Origin: Bradyrhizobium arachidis
GTDB lineage: Bacteria > Pseudomonadota > Alphaproteobacteria > Rhizobiales > Xanthobacteraceae
Direction: 5' to 3'
DNA: 64,000 nucleotides
Assembly (NCBI RefSeq): GCF_015291705.1
Contig: NZ_CP030050.1
Span: 1,922,001-1,986,000 of the forward strand
A program made the position numbers and the translations under genes. Shown here one piece after another: positions 56,925 to 64,000 of the stretch (position 1 is its first letter; each line of letters opens with the position of its first letter). The notes under the pieces were generated by a model. The model saw nothing but the letters and a program-made list of their open reading frames with translations. It did not search any database and was not told the DNA's origin.

Positions 56925-57866
56925 GTGGGCGCTTACATCCTTCACAGGTTAGGCTGGACCGTCATCGTGATGGTCATGGTCGGGATCTTCGTTTTCCTGC
57001 TTCTCAGGCTGGCGCCGGGAGACCCTGCGGCTATCCTTGCGGGCGATTCTGCCACGCAACAGATGATAGAGGGCATCCGCGAAAAACTCGGATTCAACGA
57101 TCCTCTGCCAGTTCAGTTCGTGCATTGGGCAACGGGCATCCTTCGCGGCGATTTCGGGGCGTCAATTTTTACTGGGCGGCCGGTACTGGAACTCATCTCC
57201 CAGAGGCTGGAGCCGACCATTTCCCTGACGACGTTGACAATGATTGTTTCGGTGACGATCGGGGTCTCCTTCGGCGTTTGCGCGGCTTGGCAAAGTGGCG
57301 GCCTCATTGATCGCTTTCTTTCGGCCTTTGCGACGCTCGGGTTTTCGGTCCCTGTGTTTGTGGTCGGCTATTTTCTCATCTACCTCTTCGCCATCAAAGC
57401 GCAATGGTTACCGGTTCAAGGTTATGAATCTGTTGGCCACGGCATCGGGCCTTGGCTCTTGCGTCTGATCCTGCCAACCGTGGCGTTGAGTATTCCCTAT
57501 ATTGCGTTCATCGCCCGGATCGCGCGGGCGAGCATGCTCGAAGTTCTATCAGAAGATTATATGCGAACCGCTGCTGCCAAGGGCGCTTCGTCATATTCCA
57601 TGCTTTTCCATCACGCTCTGAAAAATGCGGGTGTTCCGATTCTCACCGTCATTGGCTTAAGTTTCACCTCTTTGATCGGCGGGGTCGTCATCACAGAAAC
57701 TGTGTTCAATATACCTGGTGTTGGCCGCTTGGTAGTCGATGCAATTAACAATCGCGACTATCCTATCATTCAAGGCATGCTGATCCTCATTTCGGGTCTG
57801 TATGTTATCGTCAACTTGTTGGTCGATCTTGCATACACTCTGGTCGATCCTCGCATCCGGTACTGA
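56925..57866 (+). CDS. ABC transporter permease, DppB type
   Basis: GTG 56925 starts six bases after the binding-protein stop; 313 residues with six transmembrane helices. The family start RLGWTVIVMVMVGIFVFLLL RLAPGDP and the EAA-like loop (EDYMRTAAAKGASS...HALKNAGVPILT) are present. It forms the channel with the next permease. Intact. Confidence 0.93.
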   Translation: MGAYILHRLGWTVIVMVMVGIFVFLLLRLAPGDPAAILAGDSATQQMIEGIREKLGFNDPLPVQFVHWATGILRGDFGASIFTGRPVLELISQRLEPTISLTTLTMIVSVTIGVSFGVCAAWQSGGLIDRFLSAFATLGFSVPVFVVGYFLIYLFAIKAQWLPVQGYESVGHGIGPWLLRLILPTVALSIPYIAFIARIARASMLEVLSEDYMRTAAAKGASSYSMLFHHALKNAGVPILTVIGLSFTSLIGGVVITETVFNIPGVGRLVVDAINNRDYPIIQGMLILISGLYVIVNLLVDLAYTLVDPRIRY

Positions 57867-57867
57867 T

Positions 57868-58749
57868 ATGACCATCTCCTTCGTTTCAGTTGACGCCGTG
57901 CCAATGTCTCGGCTGGGAATATCCAGTGTTTCTCGTCTGGCGAAGCGGCGTCCGCTGGTCTTTGCAGGCGCCGGCCTCTTGATACTGTTGAGCACTTTGA
58001 CGCTCTGTGCCCCGTTTTACGCTGGCGATCCACTGAACATGGATCCACTCAAGCGCCTTCGGCCTCCTTCAGCCGAGATGTGGTTTGGAAGCGACAACTT
58101 GGGCCGTGACGTGTTTGCCCGAACGATCTTCGGCGCTCGGATCTCGCTGGCAGTGGGATTGATGTCGGCGGCGAGCGCGGCTGTTTGCGGGCTTCTGATC
58201 GGCGTTATCGCCGGCTATGTTCGCTGGTTGGATAATGTTATAATGCGAATGATGGACTGTCTGATGTCCATCCCGACGATTCTGCTCGCGATTGCCCTTA
58301 TTTTTCTGATGGGCCCTGGGGTGGGCATTCTCGTCATCGCCATTACGATCCGCGAAATCCCAAGCGTGACGCGGCTTGTTCGATCGGTCGTTCTCGGCGT
58401 ACGCGAACGTCCTTATGTGGAGGCCGCGCTCTGCGGCGGAGCGCACCTGCCGAAGGTGCTGTGGCGGCATATCCTGCCGAGTACAATTCCCGCTCTTATG
58501 GTCCAGAGTGCAAATGTGTGCGCAAGTGCGATTCTGATAGAAGCCGGGCTAAGCTTTCTTGGGTTCGGTGTGCCGCCCGAGATCCCCAGCTGGGGCAACA
58601 TGATATCAACCTCTCGCTTGTATCTCGCCATTGCCCCGTTGACGGTCTTCGCCCCCGGCACCTGCCTTGCCATCACGGTGCTTGCCGCCAACCTGCTCGG
58701 GGACGGCTTGCGCGACCTGTTCGATGTCCGCTCACGGCGGAGACGCTGA
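57868..58749 (+). CDS. ABC transporter permease, DppC type
   Basis: ATG 57868 starts one base after the preceding stop; 293 residues. An N-terminal helix (PLVFAGAGLLILLSTLTLCA) is followed by FGSDNLGRDVFARTIFGARI, a hallmark of DppC/OppC proteins, five further helices and the EAA-like loop RPYVEAALCGGAHLPKVLWR. Intact and translationally coupled. Confidence 0.93.
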   Translation: MTISFVSVDAVPMSRLGISSVSRLAKRRPLVFAGAGLLILLSTLTLCAPFYAGDPLNMDPLKRLRPPSAEMWFGSDNLGRDVFARTIFGARISLAVGLMSAASAAVCGLLIGVIAGYVRWLDNVIMRMMDCLMSIPTILLAIALIFLMGPGVGILVIAITIREIPSVTRLVRSVVLGVRERPYVEAALCGGAHLPKVLWRHILPSTIPALMVQSANVCASAILIEAGLSFLGFGVPPEIPSWGNMISTSRLYLAIAPLTVFAPGTCLAITVLAANLLGDGLRDLFDVRSRRRR

Positions 58750-58750
58750 C

Positions 58751-59755
58751 ATGAATATGCACGAAAAACCTGGTGACGTCCTTCTGACAGTTCGAGGCCT
58801 GGAGACACACTTTTACGGCCAAGAAAGCGTCACACGTGCCCTCGGTGGTGTCAGCTTCGAAGTAAGGAGCGGTGAAACGCTCGGCGTTGTCGGCGAATCC
58901 GGATGCGGGAAAAGCGTTACTGCTCTTTCAATTCTTCGTCTGCTGCCGAAGCTGAACGCCAAGACGATCGGCGGCGAGATCCTCTTTCACGGACGTGATC
59001 TCCTGAAGCTCTCCGAACGCGAGATGCGAAAAATTCGTGGCGACCGGATAGCAATGATCTTCCAGGAGCCGATGACAAGCCTGAACCCTGTTCATACCGT
59101 CGGTCGCCAGATTGCAGAAGCGGTGCAGATCCACAGGAAAGCCTCACGTTCAGTTGCGAAAGAAAAGGCCCAAGAGATGCTCCGTCTTGTCCGCATCGCG
59201 GACCCGGAGCGTCGGGTAGACAATTATCCCCACGAACTATCCGGGGGCATGCGCCAACGTGCCATGATCGCCATGGCTCTTGCCTGCTCACCGGAACTAT
59301 TGATTGCCGATGAGCCCACGACTGCCCTTGACGTTACCATCCAGGCGCAGATCCTGCGGCTGATCATCGATCTGAAGAAGCAGATGGGAACGGCTGTAAT
59401 GTTCATCACGCATGATCTGGGGGTTGTAGCCGAAACATGCCAACGGGTGATCGTGATGTATGCAGGGCAAATTGTGGAGCAAGCGACCGTCGTAGATCTG
59501 TTCGCGCGCCCAACGCACCCCTACACCTTGGGACTCATGCGCTCGGTGCCTCATCGACGGCATGGTCCTCGGCGCCGTTTGTCAGAGATTCCCGGCATTG
59601 TACCAAGCTTGCATGATCCGATCGTTGGTTGCAGCTTCGCGCCTCGTTGCCCATTCGCGATAGACATTTGCCGCGAGAAGACACCCACCATGCGTGATGT
59701 CGGGCCTGGCCATGCCGCGGCTTGCTGGCGTTCAGAAGAGGTGGCGCGCGCATGA
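58751..59755 (+). CDS. ABC transporter ATPase, DppD type
   Basis: ATG 58751 follows the DppC-type stop by one base; 334 residues. Walker A GESGCGKS, signature [16 protein letters not shown], Walker [13 protein letters not shown] and the His switch in MFITHDLGV are all present. The C-terminal oligopeptide-transporter domain has the cysteine pattern [14 protein letters not shown], which often binds an iron-sulphur cluster. Intact; its stop overlaps the next start. Confidence 0.94.
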   Translation: MNMHEKPGDVLLTVRGLETHFYGQESVTRALGGVSFEVRSGETLGVVGESGCGKSVTALSILRLLPKLNAKTIGGEILFHGRDLLKLSEREMRKIRGDRIAMIFQEPMTSLNPVHTVGRQIAEAVQIHRKASRSVAKEKAQEMLRLVRIADPERRVDNYPHELSGGMRQRAMIAMALACSPELLIADEPTTALDVTIQAQILRLIIDLKKQMGTAVMFITHDLGVVAETCQRVIVMYAGQIVEQATVVDLFARPTHPYTLGLMRSVPHRRHGPRRRLSEIPGIVPSLHDPIVGCSFAPRCPFAIDICREKTPTMRDVGPGHAAACWRSEEVARA

Positions 59756-60801
59756 GCGATCCTCTGCTGAAGGTTGAGACCCTGACCAAGCATTATGCGC
59801 TTGGTGCAGGTTTTCTGAAAATGACCATCCCTGTGGTGCGGGCCGTCGAGGACGTATCCTTCTCCGTTCAGGCTGGTGAAACGCTCTGCATTGTGGGCGA
59901 ATCCGGTTGTGGGAAGTCCACGATCGCGCGGCTCTTGATGCGGATCGCAGAGCCTACGAGTGGGCGCATTCTGATCGACGGAACCGACATTGCCGGTTTG
60001 AAGAGGCAGGCGCTTCGGGCCTGGCGCCGCAGGATGCAGATGATTTTTCAGGATCCGTACTCATCGCTCAATCCACGCCTCACTGCGGGACAGATCATTA
60101 CTGAACCTGCCGAGAATTTTGAGCGTCTCAGCAGGAACCAGCGCAAAGCGCTTGCTGCCGACCTTCTGACCAAGGTCGGAATGTCGCCCGAGATGATGCA
60201 TAGACTTCCGTCGGAGTTGTCGGGCGGCCAGCGGCAGCGCCTCGGCATCGCTCGGGCGCTGTCCCTTCAGCCCTCGCTCATTATTGCCGACGAGGCAGTG
60301 TCAGCCCTTGACGTTTCCGTGCAAGCACAGATCTTGAATCTGCTTATGGATCTCCAGCAGCAGATGGGCATCGCCTTCATTTTTATCTCGCATGACCTCA
60401 GCGTTGTGGAGCATATCGGTGATCGTGTCGCCGTTATGTATCTCGGGCGGATTGTGGAGCTCGCCCCATGTGACGCCCTCTTCGCGAATCCGGTCCACCC
60501 CTACACCGAGGCGCTGATTGCGGCCGCTCCGGTGCCGGATCCCACGCGGGTCCGGCTTGAGGTGCCCGTGGAGGGTGAGGTGCCGAGCCCAATTAATCCG
60601 CCCAGTGGCTGCGCCTTTCACCCGCGATGCCCGCTCGCGGTCGAGCGTTGCCGCCTGGAAGTGCCACCTCTGGTACCGATGGCAGACGGGCGCGTCGTGG
60701 CCTGTCATGTGCGCGCTCCAGCCTCGCACATCCCAGTCGATTTGACTGCTCGGGAGAACTCCTCGCTCGCGGCTGTCGCAGAACCACACCTCCTTTCGTG
60801 A
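59752..60801 (+). CDS. ABC transporter ATPase, DppF type
   Basis: ATG 59752 overlaps the previous stop (ATGA); 349 residues. Walker [10 protein letters not shown]-loop FQDPYSSLNPR, signature LSGGQRQRLGIARAL, Walker B LIIADEAVSALD and FISHDLSVVEH are intact, followed by the C-terminal CAFHPRCPLAVERC. It is the second ATPase of the importer. The last gene of the operon. Confidence 0.94.
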   Translation: MSDPLLKVETLTKHYALGAGFLKMTIPVVRAVEDVSFSVQAGETLCIVGESGCGKSTIARLLMRIAEPTSGRILIDGTDIAGLKRQALRAWRRRMQMIFQDPYSSLNPRLTAGQIITEPAENFERLSRNQRKALAADLLTKVGMSPEMMHRLPSELSGGQRQRLGIARALSLQPSLIIADEAVSALDVSVQAQILNLLMDLQQQMGIAFIFISHDLSVVEHIGDRVAVMYLGRIVELAPCDALFANPVHPYTEALIAAAPVPDPTRVRLEVPVEGEVPSPINPPSGCAFHPRCPLAVERCRLEVPPLVPMADGRVVACHVRAPASHIPVDLTARENSSLAAVAEPHLLS

Positions 60802-61334
60802 GAAGACGTTTCGCAGGTTCGCACTTTACTCCGAGTCCAAGCACCTCAGCCGATCCGGCTCAAATCGGATTTTGTTTCGGGGGGCGGCAACTATGGTACC
60901 AACAGGCCTCAGGCACGATCCGGACTGGCCGAGCGTCGCCGTTTATCAAATACGTGTTCCTCAGCGGCCAAATGTGAAGGTCTAGTGATGTTGGCTTCGG
61001 GAGAAAAGCTGCGGCGACGACTGTCGAAAGATTGAGCAGCTATATTGCTGTAGGCGCAATCGAGATCCGTCGTCACAACAGCTCCACAGCCGCCAGGAGT
61101 GGCGATGGACTCAGATCTTCTTACGTGCCTGAAGCCTTGAGTGCAGTTCAAGGCCAGTGCCGGGCAATAGTTGTTCACAACACCTGTCCTCGGAGGCGTC
61201 AGAGGCGCCCCCGCTCCGATTGCGTCCGCATACTCTAGGACGGATATCTCGCCTGGGATGAAGATACACTGGAATGGGTGGTTGCGAGTTGCTGTGAGCA
61301 GCTCAAAGGCGACTAGCTGAGCTAGGGCTCGGAC
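60802..61334. other. gap between importer operon and IS5-type element
   Basis: No gene, repeat or clear terminator could be supported here. The right part includes the left end of the insertion sequence, whose exact border I could not fix. Confidence 0.45.
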
Positions 61335-62119
61335 TCAATTGATCCAATAGGCAACGATGGCGGCGAGATGGATGGCAGCCAAGAAGTTCCTGGCTAGTTT
61401 GTCGTAGCGAGTTGCGACACGCCTGAAATCCTTGAGGCGGCAGAAACAGCGCTCGATGACGTTGCGCCCCTTGTAGGCGCGTTTGCTGAAGCTGTGGAGA
61501 GTGACCCTGTTGGATTTGTTTGGAATGACGGGCTTGGCACCACGATCGACGATTTCGGCTCGAAAGCCGTCGCCGTCGTACCCTTTGTCGCCAATGAGGG
61601 CAGACATGGGTGGCGCGAGTTCCAAAAGGGCTGGCGCTGCAGCAATATCAGCGTCCGGGCCTGGAGTGAGATGAAATGCGCAAGGTCTGCAGTCAGGGTC
61701 GCTCAGCGCGTGGATTTTCGTGGTCCGCCCGCCGCGCGAGCGGCCGATCGCTTGCTCATGCTCCCCCCTTTTCCGCCGCTCGCCGAGCGATGCGCTTTGA
61801 TCGTGGTGGAGTCGATGGACAAAGTCACGCCGTCTTTGCCGCAGCGGGCGAGCGCTTCAAAGATCGCCCGCCAATGTCCGCGCTTGGCCCAGCGATTGAA
61901 ACGATTGTAGATCGTCGTGTAGGGACCATAGTCGGGCGGGCAATCGCGCCAGCGTGCGCCGCACTGAAGCATGTGAATGATACCGCTGATGACGCGTCGA
62001 TCGTCGTCGCGCACCGGTCCGGTCTGGTTCGTTGGCAGATGCGGCTCTATCAGAGCCCATTGCTTGTCGTTGAGCCAGAACAGTCCTTTGCGCATCGAAG
62101 TCCCCCCGCGTGGAATCAA
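61335..62119 (-). mobile_element. IS5-family (IS427-type) element, two-ORF transposase
   Basis: OrfA (62119-61703) reads LNDKQWALIEPHLPTNQTGP and IIHMLQCGARWRDCPPDYGP. OrfB, in the -1 frame, continues TTKIHALSDPDCRPCAFHL, LIGDKGYDGDGFRAEI and NVIERCFCRLKDFRRVATRY, with the DDE residues in STTIKAHRS-type sequence of OrfA and GDKGYD and VIERCF of OrfB. They overlap around CCACGAAAATCC, where a -1 slip on the A-run would join them, as is typical of this group. Terminal repeats are not resolved, so the span covers the coding part only. Confidence 0.88.
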
Positions 62120-62191
62120 CCCGCTGCGAGGGAATCAGAGTTCGCTAACTAGGTACAGACCCTAGGCTTCGAATCGACGTCTCTGCCTTAC

Positions 62192-62398
62192 TCAACCATC
62201 AACGATTACGCTTGAAAGCTTTGCCCTCATCTGCAGAATTTCGGCAACGGACGGCAACAATTGGGAAAACTCGGCTCCTGCCGCACAGTAGAATTCAACA
62301 AAGAAGAGTTCCCGTTCGACAGGTGTCAGGTGGCCTTGATTGGTGTGCCGGCGAGCTTTGGGAAGAGCTTCGAATGAATGCGATGAGGGATGGCTCAC
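62192..62398 (-). pseudogene. possible IS3-type transposase C-terminal relic
   Basis: A short minus-strand frame contains EALPKARRHTNQGHLTPVER, similar to the RRHSxLGYxSPxEF end of IS3-type integrases. The rest is unrecognisable. The interval 62120-62531 holds nothing else I can support. Confidence 0.3.
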
Positions 62399-62531
62399 CT
62401 ATGTACTCTCATGAGATCGTTCATGTACAGGGCGTTGCCGGACTCAGATATCAAGCAGGTAGAAGTGCCGCCCATTTGCGAAATTCTCAATCCGGCCCGC
62501 TATACGCGAGCCAGCAGAAGGATCCTGAACG

Positions 62532-63776
62532 ATGATTGATCTGAAACGGGTTAGTCGGCTTCTCGAGGCCCGGGTCCCCGGATACAGCTTTCCGCAGGAA
62601 TTCTACACGGATTCGGAAATATTCGAGTTCGATGTGGAGGCCATACACGCGCGCTGTTGGTTCTTCGTTGGGCTGGAGGCTGAGCTTCCCGTCCCTGGGA
62701 GTTACTTGGCTACGACGATCGGGCGCTCTTCCATCGTGGTGGTTCGCGATGATAATGGAGAACTACGAGCTTTTTACAACACCTGTCGACACCGTGGTGC
62801 GCAAATTTGCGAGAGCGGGTATGGCCGCAAATCCCGGCTCGTTTGCCCGTATCACCAATGGACATATCGACTGGACGGTTCATTACAGGGGGCCGGCAGG
62901 ATGCAAGAGAGCTTCGATCGTAAGAGCATCCATCTGCTGCCGCTTCATGTCGAGGCGGTCGCCGGCACTATCTATGTCTGCCTTGCAGAGGAGCCGCCAC
63001 CCTTCGTCGAATTCAGAGAGAAGGTCGGGCCGATGATGGCCCCAAGTCGCCTCACCGACGTGAAGCTTGCGTATGAGGCCACGCTCGTGGAGCGGGCGAA
63101 CTGGAAGCTTGTCATGGAAAATGCAAATGAATGCTACCACTGCGCTGTGGGGCATGCGAGCCTTACGTCCTCGGCCTACCCCTTCGCAACCCGCCGAGAC
63201 ATCGATAGCTGGCGTCCGATTGCGGATGAGTTCGCGGCCCGCATGGCCGCTGCTGGAGTAGCGACGGGCCAGGCACCAGGAGAGCCGCTCAATGCTGTGG
63301 CAGGGGAGTGGTGGCGCGCGCATCGCTTTCCACTCAAGGCGGGCTGCAGCTCGCTTACGATGAATGGAAAACCTTCGGTCAGTAAACTGCTCTGCGAGCC
63401 GGAGATCGGCTGGTTTCGCTGGTCGCTAAACCCGCATGCCTATTTGCACGCGCTTTGCGATTACGTTGTTACGTTCAGTGCCATGCCGACAGCGGCGCGA
63501 GAGACCGTCGTCACCTGGAAGATATTTGTCCACAAGGATGCGCAAGAAGGCGTCGATTACACCCTCGAAGGACTCACTACGCTTTGGGCAAAAACCAATC
63601 AAGAGGATAAGGACCTTTCCGAGCTCAACCAGCGGGGCGTGAATGGCAAGGGATACCGGCCGGGTCCCTACTCGCAGGAGGCAGAGCCGATGCTCATACG
63701 TTATGCGGACTGGTATTGCGCGGAAGCTCAGAAGTATCTCGATCTTGCTGCTAACCATAAAGCCGCCGCCGCGTAG
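62532..63776 (+). CDS. Rieske non-heme iron oxygenase, betaine/stachydrine demethylase type
   Basis: ATG 62532 gives 414 residues, full length for an oxygenase alpha subunit. The Rieske cluster ligands are Cys85-x-His87 in TCRHRGAQ and Cys105-x2-His108 in CPYHQW. The mononuclear iron site shows His203 and His208 in NECYHCAVGH, with the third ligand Asp in the TNQEDKDL region. The ECYHC wording and the C-terminal GVNGKGYRPGPYS place it near glycine-betaine and stachydrine demethylases (GbcA, Stc2). It would need an electron-donating reductase, which is not in the window. The upstream importer could bring in its substrate. Confidence 0.9.
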   Translation: MIDLKRVSRLLEARVPGYSFPQEFYTDSEIFEFDVEAIHARCWFFVGLEAELPVPGSYLATTIGRSSIVVVRDDNGELRAFYNTCRHRGAQICESGYGRKSRLVCPYHQWTYRLDGSLQGAGRMQESFDRKSIHLLPLHVEAVAGTIYVCLAEEPPPFVEFREKVGPMMAPSRLTDVKLAYEATLVERANWKLVMENANECYHCAVGHASLTSSAYPFATRRDIDSWRPIADEFAARMAAAGVATGQAPGEPLNAVAGEWWRAHRFPLKAGCSSLTMNGKPSVSKLLCEPEIGWFRWSLNPHAYLHALCDYVVTFSAMPTAARETVVTWKIFVHKDAQEGVDYTLEGLTTLWAKTNQEDKDLSELNQRGVNGKGYRPGPYSQEAEPMLIRYADWYCAEAQKYLDLAANHKAAAA

Positions 63777-64000
63777 GAGGCGACGAGAAGCGGGGGATAG
63801 ACATGTGTGCGAGGAGCCGCACAATTCATCATTTTCGATAAACAAAGCGCCTCAGCGGTGATGGTGAATTCTGTCAACCGCTTTACGAGAGCGGAACTCA
63901 CGGAGCGGCGACCCTGGGAGGGCAGGAAGTTGCGGAGGCGAAAGCCCTTGAGCAAGCAAGGCGTCCCATGATCCAGCCGGTTCAGGCGCACGTTGCCTGA
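63777..64000 (+). other. right edge with a short overlapping ORF
   Basis: After the Rieske gene an open frame from ATG 63859 to TGA 63969 encodes 36 residues (MVNSVNRFTRAELTERRPWE...). A second tiny frame starts on the overlapping ATGA and ends at the window edge. If one base is ignored they read on as GVPMIQPVQAHVA. This may be a small gene with a frameshift; evidence is weak. Confidence 0.25.

Noticed and set aside
1..64000. CRISPR arrays, rRNA genes, complete tRNAs and nod boxes.
   Set aside because: None recognised by eye. A computed search would be needed to exclude short or diverged ones.

Overview
ORGANISM AND SETTING. The window looks like an accessory region of a Bradyrhizobium-type alphaproteobacterium, probably part of a symbiosis-island or other integrative element. 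The evidence is high-GC coding sequence mixed with many insertion sequences (IS66, IS256 and IS5 complete; IS66, IS110 and IS1 decayed), many frameshifted genes, a half tRNA-Gly, and a control module known from rhizobial symbiosis-island ICEs. Genus and function calls come from reading the sequence; no database search was possible. LEFT PART (1-25 kb). A membrane-anchored patatin-like protein runs off the left edge and carries a GH19-like domain near the end of its visible part. Opposite it lies a lipoprotein gene; a paralogue sits at 10.1 kb and a decayed third copy at 46.2 kb. A complete IS66-family element with an exact 8-bp target duplication lies at 5.1-7.6 kb. A sedolisin (S53) peptidase, a small basic cysteine-rich protein and a two-gene c-type cytochrome operon follow. 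From 14 to 25 kb there are small orphan genes and wrecks: a collagen-like gene with an internal stop, a protein with an HELFE motif, a membrane/coiled-coil protein, RuvC-like and zinc-ribbon pseudogenes, an IS1-family remnant and a Fic adenylyltransferase broken by two frameshifts and a stop. MIDDLE (25-38 kb). A HEPN-like protein and a TauD/TfdA-fold protein that has lost most of its iron and 2-oxoglutarate ligands precede an ICE regulatory block: a QseC-like XRE repressor, a QseM-like DUF2285 antiactivator, and an FseA-like activator split over two frames and joined by a +1 slip on a UUU codon. A second XRE paralogue with the same upstream palindrome, a LysR regulator, a degenerate repeat region and an IS256-family element follow. 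RIGHT PART (38-64 kb). A 2150-residue NRPS (A-T-C-A-T-C) is followed by a frameshifted MATE exporter; an EntS-like MFS exporter lies on the opposite strand. An Lrp/AsnC regulator is divergent from an aldehyde dehydrogenase-class III aminotransferase operon, typical of omega-amino acid metabolism. A five-gene peptide-type ABC importer, an IS5-family element with a probable -1 frameshift and a Rieske oxygenase of the betaine/stachydrine demethylase type complete the window. HOW THE PARTS FIT. The Lrp, dehydrogenase, aminotransferase, ABC importer and Rieske genes look like uptake and catabolism of amino or betaine compounds. The NRPS second A domain lacks the alpha-amino-binding Asp, so an omega- or beta-amino substrate related to the neighbouring aminotransferase is possible but unproven. 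The Qse/Fse block suggests that the DNA is, or was, mobile under quorum-sensing control; traR, rdfS and an integrase are not visible here.
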